Source: Antitrichia curtipendula (Eukaryota; Streptophyta; Bryopsida; Hypnales; Leucodontaceae). From it: DNA of 64,000 nucleotides. This document shows positions 25,268 to 38,137 of this stretch, piece after piece (positions within the stretch are counted from its first letter, which is position 1; the number at the start of each line of letters is the position of its first letter). The stretch covers positions 15,686,001 to 15,750,000 of the forward strand of contig OX579639.1 of assembly GCA_951230915.1 (NCBI GenBank), written 5' to 3'. A model generated the notes under the pieces. That model was not told the origin of the DNA. It made no database searches and worked only from the letters and a program-made list of their open reading frames with translations. A program made the translations under genes and the position numbers.

Positions 25268-28200
25268 AGTCGGAAACTTGGATGTTTGAGCTTGTATATT
25301 TTTCCTTCAAAGGTCGAATGCCGGACAAAATTTGATGATATTACTAGCAAACTCAAAAGAAACGAAATGCACCCCAAGTGGTTTCATGATTTTCCGACGA
25401 TCTTAGTAATATTTAACAAATTTTCAACCTTTTATAAAGAAGGACTAGAAAAAACTAAAGTTTCTAAATCAAGGGTGTATTTTTCAATAGGTACTACAAA
25501 AAAAATATTTAAGTAGATATTAGAGTCAATATTGAGAATTGACTACCATAGTATTTCAACAACCAACATTGGGGGTGGTATCAAGGTCAAAAGATTTTGG
25601 TTGAGCCTAAGGACAAACTTCCAAGTAGAATCGGAACTGAAAAACAACTCTAAAGTTTTTCAAAATTAAAACTGTTTTCACCAACTTTTATGATGTTTAC
25701 ACTTTTTTGTAAATAGAAAAAAGTACATTTTATAAATAGCTTTGTCTTGGTGCCAAACTAAAAGAACCAAAAAATTCAAGCCCAATGTAAAAATTATTAT
25801 TTTGGAAGTCGGAAAGTTGCCTCCCTCACTTTTCATAGGCCTCTCCCTATACTTTTGCCAACCAATGATTATGATTTTCCTCTTGTGAATATTGCACACT
25901 TCCATGTAGAATTTTAGAATATTTTTTGTCTTTTTTGCAAAATTTGGTTGATTTTTATACTTGGAAGTTTGCCTTTAAGGTTATTTGGTTAGCTAACTGG
26001 ACACCCCATATATACCACTAAGCATAGCTCATGAGTATGGCTTCTTAGGAAAAAAATTGATAAAAATAAAGTAAACAACATAATATAATGAACTTTGGAA
26101 GCACTAGGAAGGATGTCTTTGTGTGGAAGGAAATTGAAGCCATGAAAATCACAATCTTTGATATTTAGTATGAGATGAAACATTATAGAGTATATTGATT
26201 TGTCCTATTATGAAGGGAAGGGGGGAGGAATTAGTGACACCTAAGAAATCAATGGCACTACAAAAATTTATTTTTGTGGAAATTGATATTATATAATAAT
26301 ATCTTAACTCACACTAAATCAAAACAATGTGATCTAGTAAATTAGTACCACATGTATTATTAAGACAAATCAATGTAGTTGAATTATTACAAAAGGACTT
26401 AGAAGTTTGAAGCATATTTTGTTATTTTATTCAAATCAATGAAGTTTTATTACAAGTCTTTTTTTACAATGAATTTGTGTATTTTATTAATTGGATTCTA
26501 ACAATCTATGTATGTAGCACATAAAGGTAAATTTTATATGAAACTTCCATATGAAAGGTAGACCCCTCCTTCAAATTCTTGCATTGCCTTAAAGCACAAA
26601 ATGCCTCAACATTCATTAGTCGCTTCAAATAACATTCCCCACCTCTCATTGTTTGCTTTTGAAAAGTTGTTGTGGTTTTGAGTCTTGAGAGTGTTCATTC
26701 ATGATCATTTTGGGGGTGTCAAGGAAATGTCTCTTTAAGATATTGCTACATATCCACATGCTTTGAGTGGAATTTTTCTAGTAAGGATTAATATAGACAA
26801 GAGTCAATTTAAGAAAAAAGTGCAAGATTTTAGGGGGTCATATCAACGTAAATCAAATACAAGATGAAATGTGGCATTTTTTTGACAAAATGATTTAATT
26901 TATGCCCAATGTGACCTTCATATAGGATATTCTTCTAATAATTGAAGGAATCACCTGGTTGTGGATTCAAAATTTAGTTTAAATATTTTAAATATATAAT
27001 TATTCCTTAAGACGATCATGTAATATTTGATTTGATTGTGCATTATCAAAAGAATATATTCTTTTATGTGTATTGAATATGAACAAATGGAAGTGCTTAA
27101 ATTCACACAATATGTTAGTCCCTTTCCACTTATCCCGCAGTCAAGGGATGCTTTCTTCTGTTGAATCATTATTGTATTTGGACGGAAAAAAAATATATAA
27201 TTCTACGAGAGTCAAGATGGATCATATATAGGACATTTCATAGAAAACAGGATTATATGACAAAAAATGTAAAATATTTTGTATATTATTTAATAAGAAC
27301 TTTAAATATAATTACTGACTGTAAGTTTCAATTTGGTTTCAATTGATATTTTTTCTTTAGTTCAAGTACTAAATATTTAAATTAATTTAAAAATCATTAA
27401 ATTTTGTTATCTATTTGAATTCCATTCTTCACTTTTTTTAAATAACTTAGAATTACTATTCTTTAAAGTGCTAATTATTTGTTGATCAACTCTTTGTAAC
27501 TAAAAATTGTGAGGGAAAAAACTATGCCTCAATTTTGGAAGAAAACAAGTGAATGTGATTAAATTTCATTAAATTCTATTACTTTCTTCTTGTTTAAAAG
27601 AATTACAAGTCAAATAAGAATTCAACTACAATTTAAAATAAAAATAAAATAGAGACTCAAATGCAATAAATGATTTTATAACTATTAGCTTAACTTAATG
27701 ATAACAAAACTATAAAAAATTGATTAGTTTTGCTCATCTATAAATCTTTATGAAATTATGGTCAACAATGTCTACTATATAAATAATATTATCTTTGTCC
27801 CTCTAAAAACCTCCAAATCAAGCACAATTTGTATCCCACTAAAAAACTTGTTTACTAATTTTGACCTTGCGTAAACATTGGTTGTATTAGATGACCTCGT
27901 AGGGGCAAGTGACAAGCCAAATCAAGGAATATTCCTCTCCTAGCAAGCTTGGCCTTGCCCATATGAAGCACCTTATACTTACTGCTTCCTCAGACAATTA
28001 TGTTAATGATGGATTTGGTGACCACTTGAGTACTATAAAGATTGTTCATGAAAGGGGTCATGTTTCTTTATTATACGTATTTAGGTTGAGAGCAAATATT
28101 TTTAGAATCCTATTGTTTCCACCAACCTTTGAATCATCAAGAATGATGAGTTGGTAGTATTCACGAACAATGTTCAAATATGATACTTTCGACATGGAAT

Positions 28201-28684
28201 TTGGGTGTCTAAACGACAGTGCCTAAACTGGAGATTTTGCAAAGTCTAGGGGGGTACTAGTTCTTGAATGTATGTATTAGTGGCACAAAGACTAAAAATA
28301 CACATAATCCTTCATTAGGAAGTTTTTTGGAGGTTTTTAGAGGGAGAAAGATAGTATATATTTACCTATCAAGATGATTGTTGCCCTAATACAATCCAAA
28401 GAATTACCATTAGATAATATTGAACATTGTAAGGGACTCTGGAACTACACTAATAATGAAACAAATTATTATCACAATAATTGATTTGAAAATACTATAA
28501 ATTTTTACTCTAGATGAACATTTTTATCAAGAGGATAGATATCAATACTATTCAAAGAGGGTAAAAATATTTATCAAAAGTAAGCACTTATAGCATTTTT
28601 AAATCAATTAGTTTGGCTAACAATAAATTTCATTATCAGTGCAACGTATTTGATTGGATTCATGTGGCTAATTGGTGTGATAGT
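25268..28684. other. AT-rich intergenic DNA, nothing supported
   Basis: No ORF over about 85 aa is supported and no RNA gene was recognised. The block is a gene desert between SEC24 and gene C, whose promoters point toward each other across it. Confidence 0.5.
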
Positions 28685-28996
28685 GAGGTAGGAGGTTCTA
28701 AAAGCGCACAGGCTCTATAACCACCCACCTCCTCAAATGTACATTGTTTGTACATGTTTTTTTGTAGCCTTCAGTGATGTACAAACAATATACATTTTAG
28801 GGCGTATACAATTTTAGAGCCCTATGCCATTTTAACTTCAAAATTTCATAAATAATTCCATGAGGCTCCAAAAAATATGAAACGACTTTGATTAAATTCC
28901 ATTTCCACTTGTCTTTCAAGGAATATTTACTGAAAAATATTTCAAGAAGCTTCACCTCCCAAAAATTCAGAGTCAGCTCTTAGGTCCTCGTACCTT
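28685..28996. mobile_element. AAGGTA-ended TIR element, reverse-orientation relative
   Basis: It begins GAGGTAGGAGG with TCTAAAAGCGC and ends CCTCGTACCTT with inverted similarity. The interior is the reverse complement of the 43201-43528 type: paired TGTACA motifs, then CCAAAAAATATGAAACG and CTGAAAAATATTTC. It ends about 115 bp upstream of the gene C start codon, so it forms part of the proximal promoter. No clear target duplication. Confidence 0.65.
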
Positions 28997-29110
28997 AATT
29001 GGGTTAGTGACTCACTAGTACGATTACGCCCAGGAGGCTTGGTGTGTGCGGCGAAAGACGAAGCTGGAGTAGGAAGTGCGCTTTAGCGTTTTGTTGGCGT
29101 TTGTGGAGCT

Positions 29111-32100
29111 ATGGCGGGTCTGTCGCTGGAGTGCGGCGATTGCCAGGCGCAGTTGCGGAGTGTGGAGGAGGCGCAGGATCACGCCGAACTCACGGGACAC
29201 ACCAATTTCCAAGAATCCACGCAGGCGGTAACTTAGTTCACAACATTAACCTCAGTCGCACTTCCCATTGCCATTCTCCTCCGCTAACATATCGAATCAG
29301 AGATCGCCGGCCCATCGGAACAGAAACATCCGCGCCGCTTCTGCATGTTCGTTTTATGTTCTTTGATTGTCCGCGGGGTGTTTCTTTGAGAAGGAATGAG
29401 CATTGAGGAATTAGGATCGGAAAAGGTGTTCGACCATGGCGTATAAGTGAGATGACAGTTTTTTTTTAACGGTGCCCTTTTGTTTTCCGTCTGGAAATCG
29501 ATCGAGACGAATGACGATGCAATTCTTTATTTCTTGATGAATTCGAGACTCTCTATCCTGTTCTTGTTGCAGTGATAAGTTGCGAAGCTTGGGATAGTTG
29601 AGGTGATGTATTTGTGTTCGTAGGCATGAGCTTTGGACTCTGTTCTCTTGTTGTGTGACTGGCATTTTGGGAGCTTTGGGATACTTTGTGTTCACTGTTT
29701 ACTCGTGATTGAAGTGGTGATTTGTCAGATAGGGTTTGAGATCGTGTTGGAGAGACCGATCACGAGTTTAATTATTGTTTTTATGAGTTTAATTTTTTGT
29801 TCGTTGCAATGAGTTTTTGTGTTGTCCTATCAAATCGTGATTATAGGTAAGTCTGCGTCTCTGGCAAGAGTTTGTTCAATCCGCATCTGGTCAAGTTATC
29901 AGTTTAGGATTTTTATATGTCTCTAAAGTAGTGTACGGTAAACGTAAATCATGTTAATTATTTAAGATACCGACTGCGGAAGCGACTACGTTGTGCTCCC
30001 ACGTGATTTGTAGGCTTCGTGGATCGCGGTCTTCTTCACGGATTCTGTTTAGAATCGTTATTGACATGCTCTACTGGAGTTGCTTAGGTTTAACTCCTTA
30101 AGGGCCTAAATGCCCAAATTAGGTCTCAAATGATTTTTTCAAATCAGCATTGAGTAGGTTTAATGGGTATTTCTTTTGTTCAGTTTTGAGTAGGTTTAAC
30201 AGGAAATAGCGCTGCCATGTTTCTATTTTCTTTTGATGTGTCTGGCTGGCTTCTGTGCTCAGGTACTCAACTTGGTGTGCACTACCTGCGGCAAGCCATG
30301 CCGAACTCAAACGGTCTCCTCTCAACTCTCATTTTCCCGTGTTATTTGATTTTTCAAATGAGCATCTTGTTGGACTGAATGCCTACTGCTAGAATTCGTC
30401 ATTTGCCAATTTGCTTGCCAGTCTTTACAATTTTCTGCAGAAGCACCAGCAAGCGTGCAATGCTCCTGTATCGTCGTGGTCATACCGCCTTTAAGAATGA
30501 GAGGACCCCGATGGCCATTTTTGGAGTTGGAATGTAGGCTGTGCCTTTGTTCTTCCGTGAGTCCACGAATATAAGTGGACGATGTGTGAGATACAGATCT
30601 CTTACAAATATTTCTGGCTACGGTACCTGAATATGGTAAAGCTTCAGACGATAAGAGTAATAGCAAGGAAACCGGTGACTTCATCGTGACTCGTTTTTTC
30701 CGTATTTTCGCCAAACGCAGGAACAAGATTTGCATACGAAAAGGACGGGTCATGCCGATTTCGCAGACAAAACAGCAGAGACGGCGAAACCTATCGTGTT
30801 GGAGACCAAGCCGGCTGCAGGTCCGAGTGGTTCTGGTGCGGAGGGGAGTGCCGGAAGTGCTCCAGGTAGTCGATGATTTCTTCGCACAGTTCCTAGTTTC
30901 ACTTCTGTGACCTTGAGCTCGTGCAACACTCCCAGGGGGTGTTTTGACCTTTTCGAACCAGGTTTGAGGTGTATTTGATAACTGTCCTGACGTTTGGTGT
31001 GCAACTCGTTGCAGAGATGATTGTGCCAGAAGTGAATAAGGAAGCACTTGCAGAGCTGGAATCGATGGGATTCCCTGCTGCTCGTTCTACCCGTGCTCTT
31101 CATTTCACAGGTACTCCACTTTTCTTAGTCTTCTGATAGATGACATTGAACAGTTTCAATTCTTTTTGTGGGATAATCATGACAGGAACTTCCAGAGATT
31201 TTTATTGAGTAACTGGAGAATGTGAACTCGATCAAAATATAGAAGTACAGAAGGCTTGAACCAGTAACAGCCCCTGTCAGTTGTTTGCGACTTATATCCG
31301 GCAGCCTATTTGCTCGTAGATAGGGTTTGGTTGAGCTAGGAATACTTTCGACTTGGCTGCATGAAGGACGCATCGAGATTTTAGACTGATGAACGCATGT
31401 TCATGTGCAGGGAGCAGCAACGTTGAGACTGCCGTGAACTGGATCGTGGAACATGAATCCGACCCCGATATTGATGAAATGCCTCTGGTACGCCCGTGAC
31501 TTTTTATTTTATTACATTCAACATTCGACTGTTTTAGATGTGAAACGAGTTGAGAAGGAGATGACCTGTTCCATGCATACCAGATGCCGGGTCTAGGCTT
31601 CTTATCACCTCCTTTCCTTGAATAGTGGTGAGATAGTTGAAGAACCAATATCGATTATGGTAATGAACATGCAGGTTGCTGCTGACTCAAACACTTCTAT
31701 TCAGTCGCTGTTAACTCCTGAAGAGGCCAAGGCGAAGGCCCAGGAACTTGTGTAAGCATCTTTTTCTGATATAGTCTTCCTCACCATATCATGAATTTCA
31801 TCATCGGTCTTATTGTGTCGGTGGAGGATTTCCCGTTCGTCTTACCTCAAAACTTTGACAATATGGATCTTGGTTTGGCGCACATTTGGTCGTGTAACCT
31901 CCTGTTTTGCATTTGCAGAGTGAGAGCCAAAAGGAAGAAAGAGGAAGAGGAGAGGCGGATGGAGAAAGAACGAGAGAGGGTACGTATGCGTAAAATCGTC
32001 TAATGTGGTGCGGGGAACATGGTCAGCAAGTATGTACTTCGTTGTTAGGTAGTACAGATGCCAAAAAGGAAAAGCTTCACCAACAGAACCTGAGCTTACT

Positions 32101-33843
32101 CTCAGATTCCGATTGCTTCTATTTGCATATGGTCTTCGTGAACTGTGCGATTAAGGCTGTGCTGAGATCTGAATGCAGGAACGGATTCGCATAGGTAAGG
32201 AGCTACAAGAAGCAAGACGCATCGAAGAACAACAGGAGCGGCAGAAGTAAGTTGAAACGCGTTTTACACTGATCTTTGCTATTCAAGAACTTGAAGTTAT
32301 CGATTTCTTGGCATGGTCAAGTATCGAGGCAGTGAATGTATGAACCTCATTTTGGATGATCTGAACAATTCTCTTACTACTTTTCTGTCAACGTGGCTAC
32401 CTCAACTGAGAGAGGTTCGTCGTTCCTGATGTTCAGCGTTTTTACTTTGTGGTTCTAGGATCATAGCCTTCAGGAAGGCTGAGAAAGAAGAAGAGCAGCG
32501 TGCTCGGCTGAAAATCCGCCAAAAGTTGGAGGAAGATAAGGTATCATGCGAATCTGTCTTCTGTATTCTCTCTTGAATGTGGTGAGTGCCACCAATCTTG
32601 AAATCCGGATTATTGTGAACCTAATGGGCGAATGCTGTGTTTGGTGCTTGTTCAGGCGGAGAGACGGCGAAAGTTGGGCTTGCCTCCTGAAGAGCCAAAG
32701 ACTGCAGAGGCTGCACCACCCCCTCAAGAGGAAAAGAAGGTCGGTTATTTTCTCTTCTAATGCAGATCAACCTCTGATCCATGAGTAGGTTTTAATTGAT
32801 GCCTACACTAGCTCCTGCGTGTTATGTATGGGAAATAATGACCGATGAGTGTCCATTTGGCTTTCAAGGTATAGTCCTGCTAAGATGTACGTGGTTTACA
32901 GTTGATTCGGAGATTTCAGAAATCTACATATTATAGGGTTTACCCTTTTGTGGCATGTGACACAGTGACTAAACGTTTTCGTATGATTTGGTGGCAGCCC
33001 TTCGTTCCTCTAAGACCAGCTTCGAAGGCCGAGCAGATGCGGGAGTGCTTGCGAGGATTGAAACATACCCACAAGGTTGATATCGATCGCTATCGTCTTT
33101 GTGCAGTCACTTCTCCTCGTCTTTCTTGTGCGCTGCTGCGTGAGTGAGAGTATCGTCTTTGTCTGTGGTTCAAAGCTCAAATTGAGCTCGTGGAGTTCAT
33201 GGATCAACGTATGTGAATTTGAGAACTCTTTTCGGGTGTGACTGGTGGTGAAGCCCCTCAATTGTGCGCTGTATGGGTGGTCGTTTCTTGTATAGGAGAG
33301 ATCAACCTGCTATAGGCTGTTCTTTCCGTCGCTTCTCTATGTGCTCGTCATTTCATTTGTCTCAAGGTAGCGTTGTGATCCTGGCTTGCTGAATTTGATG
33401 TCCATGTTTCTGTCGCAGGATGAGGATGCTAGGGTGAAGAAGGCGTTTCAGACCATGCTGACCTATATAGGGAACGTAGCACAAAATCCCGATGAGGAGA
33501 AGTATCGAAAGATTCGGTTGACAAATGCCGCTTTCCAGGTGTGTAGTATGCTTTTCCTGCGCGTTCAGGCTGCTTCGACCTTGGAGTGACACAAAAGGGC
33601 GAGCTTAATGAGAGATTGTCTTCAGTCGTGTGTTGTGCCACGTTCTGACTTCGGTGCCGGTTGTTACAGGAGAGAGTCGGGAGCCTGCAAGGGGGAGTGG
33701 AGTTCCTGCAGCTTTGTGGATTTGAGAGAGACGGTAGTGAGTTCTTATTTCTGCCAAGGGAGAAAGTGGACGCGATGTTGCTGAACGTCGCAGGCTCTGA
33801 GCTGACCTCAGCCATCAATAATCCTTTCTTTGGTGTTTTGTAA
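29111..33843 (+). CDS. C2H2-like zinc finger / UBA / PUB domain protein, probable CDC48-p97 cofactor (gene C)
   Basis: Thirteen GT-AG exons: 29111-29227, 30263-30313, 30721-30865, 31015-31110, 31411-31487, 31675-31751, 31919-31979, 32179-32246, 32459-32540, 32656-32739, 32998-33075, 33419-33538, 33670-33843 (1230 nt, 409 aa). Two zinc-finger-like units lead: Cys8/Cys11/His24/His30 and Cys45/Cys48/His61/His67, both ending in TGH. A UBA domain follows (about 112-152, [18 protein letters not shown]), then a highly charged coiled coil (about 185-260, [23 protein letters not shown]), and a C-terminal PUB domain (about 310-400, [26 protein letters not shown]). The layout matches plant UBA/PUB proteins of the At1g04850 type. 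UBA domains bind ubiquitin and PUB domains bind the C-terminus of CDC48/p97, so a shuttle or adaptor role is inferred. The first ATG gives the first zinc finger intact. Confidence 0.93.
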
Positions 33844-35247
33844 GAATTCACGTTTTGTCTTGGTCTTTGGTCGCTTAGCCGGTAGGTCGTGCTACTAGTT
33901 ATGGAATCATTAGTTGTTGAGGTTATACGCTGGTGTATTTACTTCAGTTTCCTTTACAGTGCACCGTGGAATTGGGGTGCATATTATCAAATGAAGCATT
34001 GGCAGAGTCGGTGCCATGCACGAGTTATTGACCTCCTGGTGAAATTCAATTTGTTTTCAGAAATGAATGTTAAGATCTTACTATTCTGGTTGTTTGAGGA
34101 AAGTATGTGCAATCGCTTCAGGAGCAAGTTTTTTGTTTAGTTCATGGTATCTAGTGCTGTTTGAATTGCTTGTTGTCGAAGCTTCAAATTGTTCTCATCA
34201 TTTCGTTGCTTTGGCAACTTTGAGCTTCTTGATCTTGATTATAAACATGAAACTGATCTCTTTGAATTTGAGTTCATTCTGTGAAATGAAGGTCATGAGG
34301 TTTAGTTTTCACTGTAGTTTGAAAATTTGAAAACCACTCAAATGAATTGTTTTACTGCAGTTGCGGTTTACAGCGTATAACTTTGTCGAATCGGTTAATT
34401 AATATGGAGTGACTAAAATTTTCTTACTAAAATTTTCAACTATTGATAAACTTCCAAGTTATTTGATTTGAAATTTTCCACGTTCTCTTGAATAATTCAT
34501 GGTAATTTTCATATTTTCTTAGTAACTTATGGAAGGCATGTGATTTCTTGTATGAAAATAAAGGTAAAGTATCTTTTATATAAATAGTGGTAAAATAGAA
34601 CATAAATTTAAGGATTTGGGGTTTGAATATTGATACGCAATAATAGCACCATTTTTTTTAAACAAATGAAATGATTTCATTGCACATATGACAATACAAG
34701 CTTAGTATCACCTAAGCAATCTATCGTAGTTATCTAGAAAGAATTTTAATCCTTCAATAGGCTCTACCTTTTGGCTCCACCTTTTGAACATATGTGATAG
34801 TTAACTTCCTAATAATTTAATGTATAATAATAGTATTAGCTCAACTATGATAGTATTCTTTACAAATATAGTTCAATATTTTTGAAGATATTATGTTTAT
34901 GAAACAATGTATTTAAATAGTAATACTTGGCAAACCTTCTTTCCAAAATCTTTACTTTCTATATACCAAACAAAAGTAGAAGTAAAAATATAAAACTATG
35001 AATACATATAAACATACTTTTTTAGTATATTATATGAATTCAATAGCATAATAAGTTTGGTAAAGAATGTAATATTATATTGTCTGAGAGTGATTAGCAT
35101 ATACTAACTTTATATGTGGAAAATCATGCCATTACATAAAATACATTTTTTATATACAATGTTTTTACATCCATGTTTTTGTCCATACCAATAATATCCA
35201 TTCAACCTTCTATTTGAAAGAATTTATAGTCCACCTCTAGTTATATG

Positions 35248-35294
<47 letters not shown>

Positions 35295-36251
35295 TCTTTT
35301 ACATTCATGTAAAAACATGGATATATCATGGTACATGACAAATCTTAGCTTACTAATCTTTAGCTCTTGAATAGTGTGGAGCCTATTTTGTGAATGATAA
35401 AGAAAGAGCTTAAGGATGGTATTTTGTCGAAACAACTTCTCTTTCAGTCCAATAAATGCTTGAATCTATAAAAATCAACCTTCATTAGTAATCAATTTGA
35501 TGAAATTGAAGCTAGTAATATATTCATACAAGATATAAACAAAACTATGAAAATTTAAGAAACAATTTGGGTGCTAAAAATGTGTTAGAAGGCAACCTTG
35601 TAATCCAATCTTCATAATTCAAGTAAGATGGAGACCAAGATCTAAAGGCTTGTACCTTTACAAACTTCTTTTGACCTTAACCATATGTTAGAATAGGAAG
35701 ATTTTGAAGAATCACATAGTATTTTCAATAAGCAACAAAATGGTAGAGTTAGAATTAATTACAACTTATTAATGTCAATGAGAGCAACTAAATTTGGTCA
35801 ATTACTTGGGTGTTCAAGGATTAACTCACGTAGACAACTAAAGCCTATTACCACCTTGATTTGCAATTTGAATATCTTGGAGCCAATTCTAAGAGGGGCA
35901 CATATTTTATAGAGGTGTATGCTTGTTTCAAGAATCAAAACCAAGTAAAATTATAATTTTTTTGATTAAAATTGTAATTTTTGTGAATTTCTAAAGTGGT
36001 CTACCTTGAAATTACAAAAACACAAATAGAGTGGAGTCATAAACGTCCCATAAACAAACTATAATCGCCTTTCCATGTATCTATTGGCACTTTAAATATT
36101 CACCAATAAAAGATTGACATGTTACTGCTTGTTGGTATTAATGCATTGATTTTGTTATAAAGTAAACAAATTTGGATGAGTTTTGTTGTAGAATTGGAGC
36201 CAAAAGTAGGGTGATAGAAATAGTTAGTTGGTGGAAATAGATTGGTCTACC
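33844..36251. other. 3' flank of gene C and AT-rich intergenic DNA
   Basis: The first few hundred bases probably hold the gene C 3'UTR. A long (AT)n microsatellite lies at about 35250-35289. Nothing else was recognised; ORFs here are short and AT-driven. Confidence 0.5.
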
Positions 36252-36255
36252 TTAA

Positions 36256-37059
36256 CCCATAAACGACGTTGAGGACATTTTTTGGCCAATGAATGATAAA
36301 AAAAAAATTCTATATAGGACAAAAGTGCAACTATTCATCCTCTAAATTTTGTGAGAAAAAAGAAGGTCTTCTATAGTAGTTTGACTTCCAATGAGTGATT
36401 TTGCATTTTTTGAACCAACAATTCACATGGTACCAAAACAAATCATTTCCATAGTGACCAGCTTGTCATTTAACCCCTAAAACCCCGCTTGTCCTCTCGG
36501 GGGACAATTTGGGTCCGGGTAGGTTCCTATTGTCTCAATTTGAAGTGAAATTTTTTGAGATTTTTTGAGGTTGTGTATCTTTGCAAGAGCTTTGTGGATA
36601 TATAATTTTTGTTTCAATCGGATGCCAAATGAAAAAGTTATGGCACAATTAGCAAGAAATGGAGATTGGCGGGCAGCCCAAAAAAAATTACAAAAAGTCA
36701 AAATAATTTTTTTTGAATTTTTTCCCTAAAAGATTATGTTCTTACCTATACGTGAAGCTTTGATTCATTCTATTTGGACTAGGGATGAGAAAGTTATGGA
36801 CAATCTTAGTTTTTTGGGCAATTTAAGCATCTTCTTGAAAAAAACTTTTTGTTCAGCTTTGAATGCTATATCTTCCAATCCGTACGGTGAAATTTGATGA
36901 AATTTTTATTACATGATCTCAGACAAGTTAAATACAAGATCCTACGGTTAAACTCCTAAAAAAACAAAAAAATTGGTTTCCTTAAGTGAATATAACATAA
37001 GTGGTGGCTTTGAGTGGTTTTTGACAAAAAAACACCTTTGGAGTTTTAGGGGTTAAGGG
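36256..37059. mobile_element. TTAA MITE family 2, interrupted by a nested family 1 element
   Basis: The left part, 36256-36469, begins CCCATAAACG after TTAA (36252-36255). The right end GGG (37057-37059) is followed by TTAA (37060-37063). A family 1 element at 36474-37052 splits its terminal TTTAAGGG at an internal TTAA, which is duplicated on both sides (36470-36473 and 37053-37056). Removing the insert and one TTAA restores the terminus seen intact in the 1218-1450 copy. Confidence 0.8.
36474..37052. mobile_element. TTAA-flanked element, family 1 (579 bp), nested
   Basis: The ends are CCCCTAAAAC and GTTTTAGGGG, flanked by TTAA on both sides. The interior contains GGCGGGCAGCCC and a GAAGCTTTGATTCATTC block in the same order and orientation as the 40987-41930 copy, but is shorter, so it is a diverged or internally deleted copy. 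No ORF. Confidence 0.85.
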
Positions 37060-37457
37060 TTAAACTTTGAGAATATTTGCTCTTATTCCACCTACTTGGC
37101 TCTCCTTGTAAGAGGGATTCAAAACCACGTCAATTTTGAACTTTCCATTCAAAACCTAGCTCAAACACCCACTAAAGCAGGACACTAAATCCAACGCACA
37201 AAGAGGGCCTAACAAGGTAATTTTGGGATTCTTGGGGGGTAGTTTTTTCCTTAAAATAACTATTTTGAGCTGTGACTAGGGTATCTCTCCAAGCATATTT
37301 GGGGTCTTTGATTGCAAATATGAATTCAAAATTTGCAAAAAAAAATTATGTGTGAAAAATAAAGAATTCCTAAATTTTTCCTTGGGATAAATACAGTTCG
37401 CTCTAGGCCCACTTTGTAGGCTGGGTTTAACATCCTGCCCCACTAAATTAGGCTAGA

Positions 37458-37683
37458 GTGAATTGACCCCCTCGCTCATCTTACCAAAGTCCATCCAGGG
37501 GTGCATATAAAAAAAAGCCCCCTATTTTGTACCGTGTAAAATCTATTTTCTCAAGCCCCCCTATCTAATTTAGGGCCTCTCATTGCAAATATGAATTCAG
37601 AATTTACAAAAAAAAAAAATCATGCATGAAAAATTTCAAAATTCAGGGTTTTCCAAGGGGGACGAGCGAGGGGGTCAGTTCAC
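37458..37683. mobile_element. Small foldback element
   Basis: GTGAATTGACCCCCTCGCTC at 37458 is inverted at the other end (GAGCGAGGGGGTCAGTTCAC, ending 37683), one mismatch over 20 bp. A neighbouring block (TTGCAAATATGAATTC) occurs both at about 37310 and inside the element at 37587, so several old insertions are layered here. Confidence 0.6.
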
Positions 37684-38137
37684 CCCCGGACCTAAATCAC
37701 TGACCATCATTTTTTTAATTTTGGGCGAAAAATTCACTCAAAGTGACACATCCTAACCTCTCTGTCTTCGTCCCTCCCTCCCCATGAAATTGGCCTGTGC
37801 AAAGAGGCCACTGATACTGGTCCAACATAAACCTGTTTTGACCATACCAAGCCACCCAAACCACAACCTTGATTTCCCACCCGCCGCCCGCCACTTGTCG
37901 CAAAACCCAATCCAGTAGTGAAAAGCCCCAACCAACTGAAAAACTGACTCCAGTCTTGATCGACGTACGCCAGGCAACTGTCGTGTGTGCTTCAACGTCG
38001 TCCTGCTGGAAACCGATCCTTCGTACACATGCTTCGGTTCCTGGCGGCTCTTGGACGGAGGGAAGATTCCCACTATTGTCCAGATAGTGAGGCCCAGGTG
38101 TGTGTCAATGTGTGGTGACACACAATACGGTAACGCA

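Noticed and set aside
33010..33851. Minus-strand ORFs (83 and 140 aa)
   Set aside because: Antisense to the PUB-domain exons of gene C.
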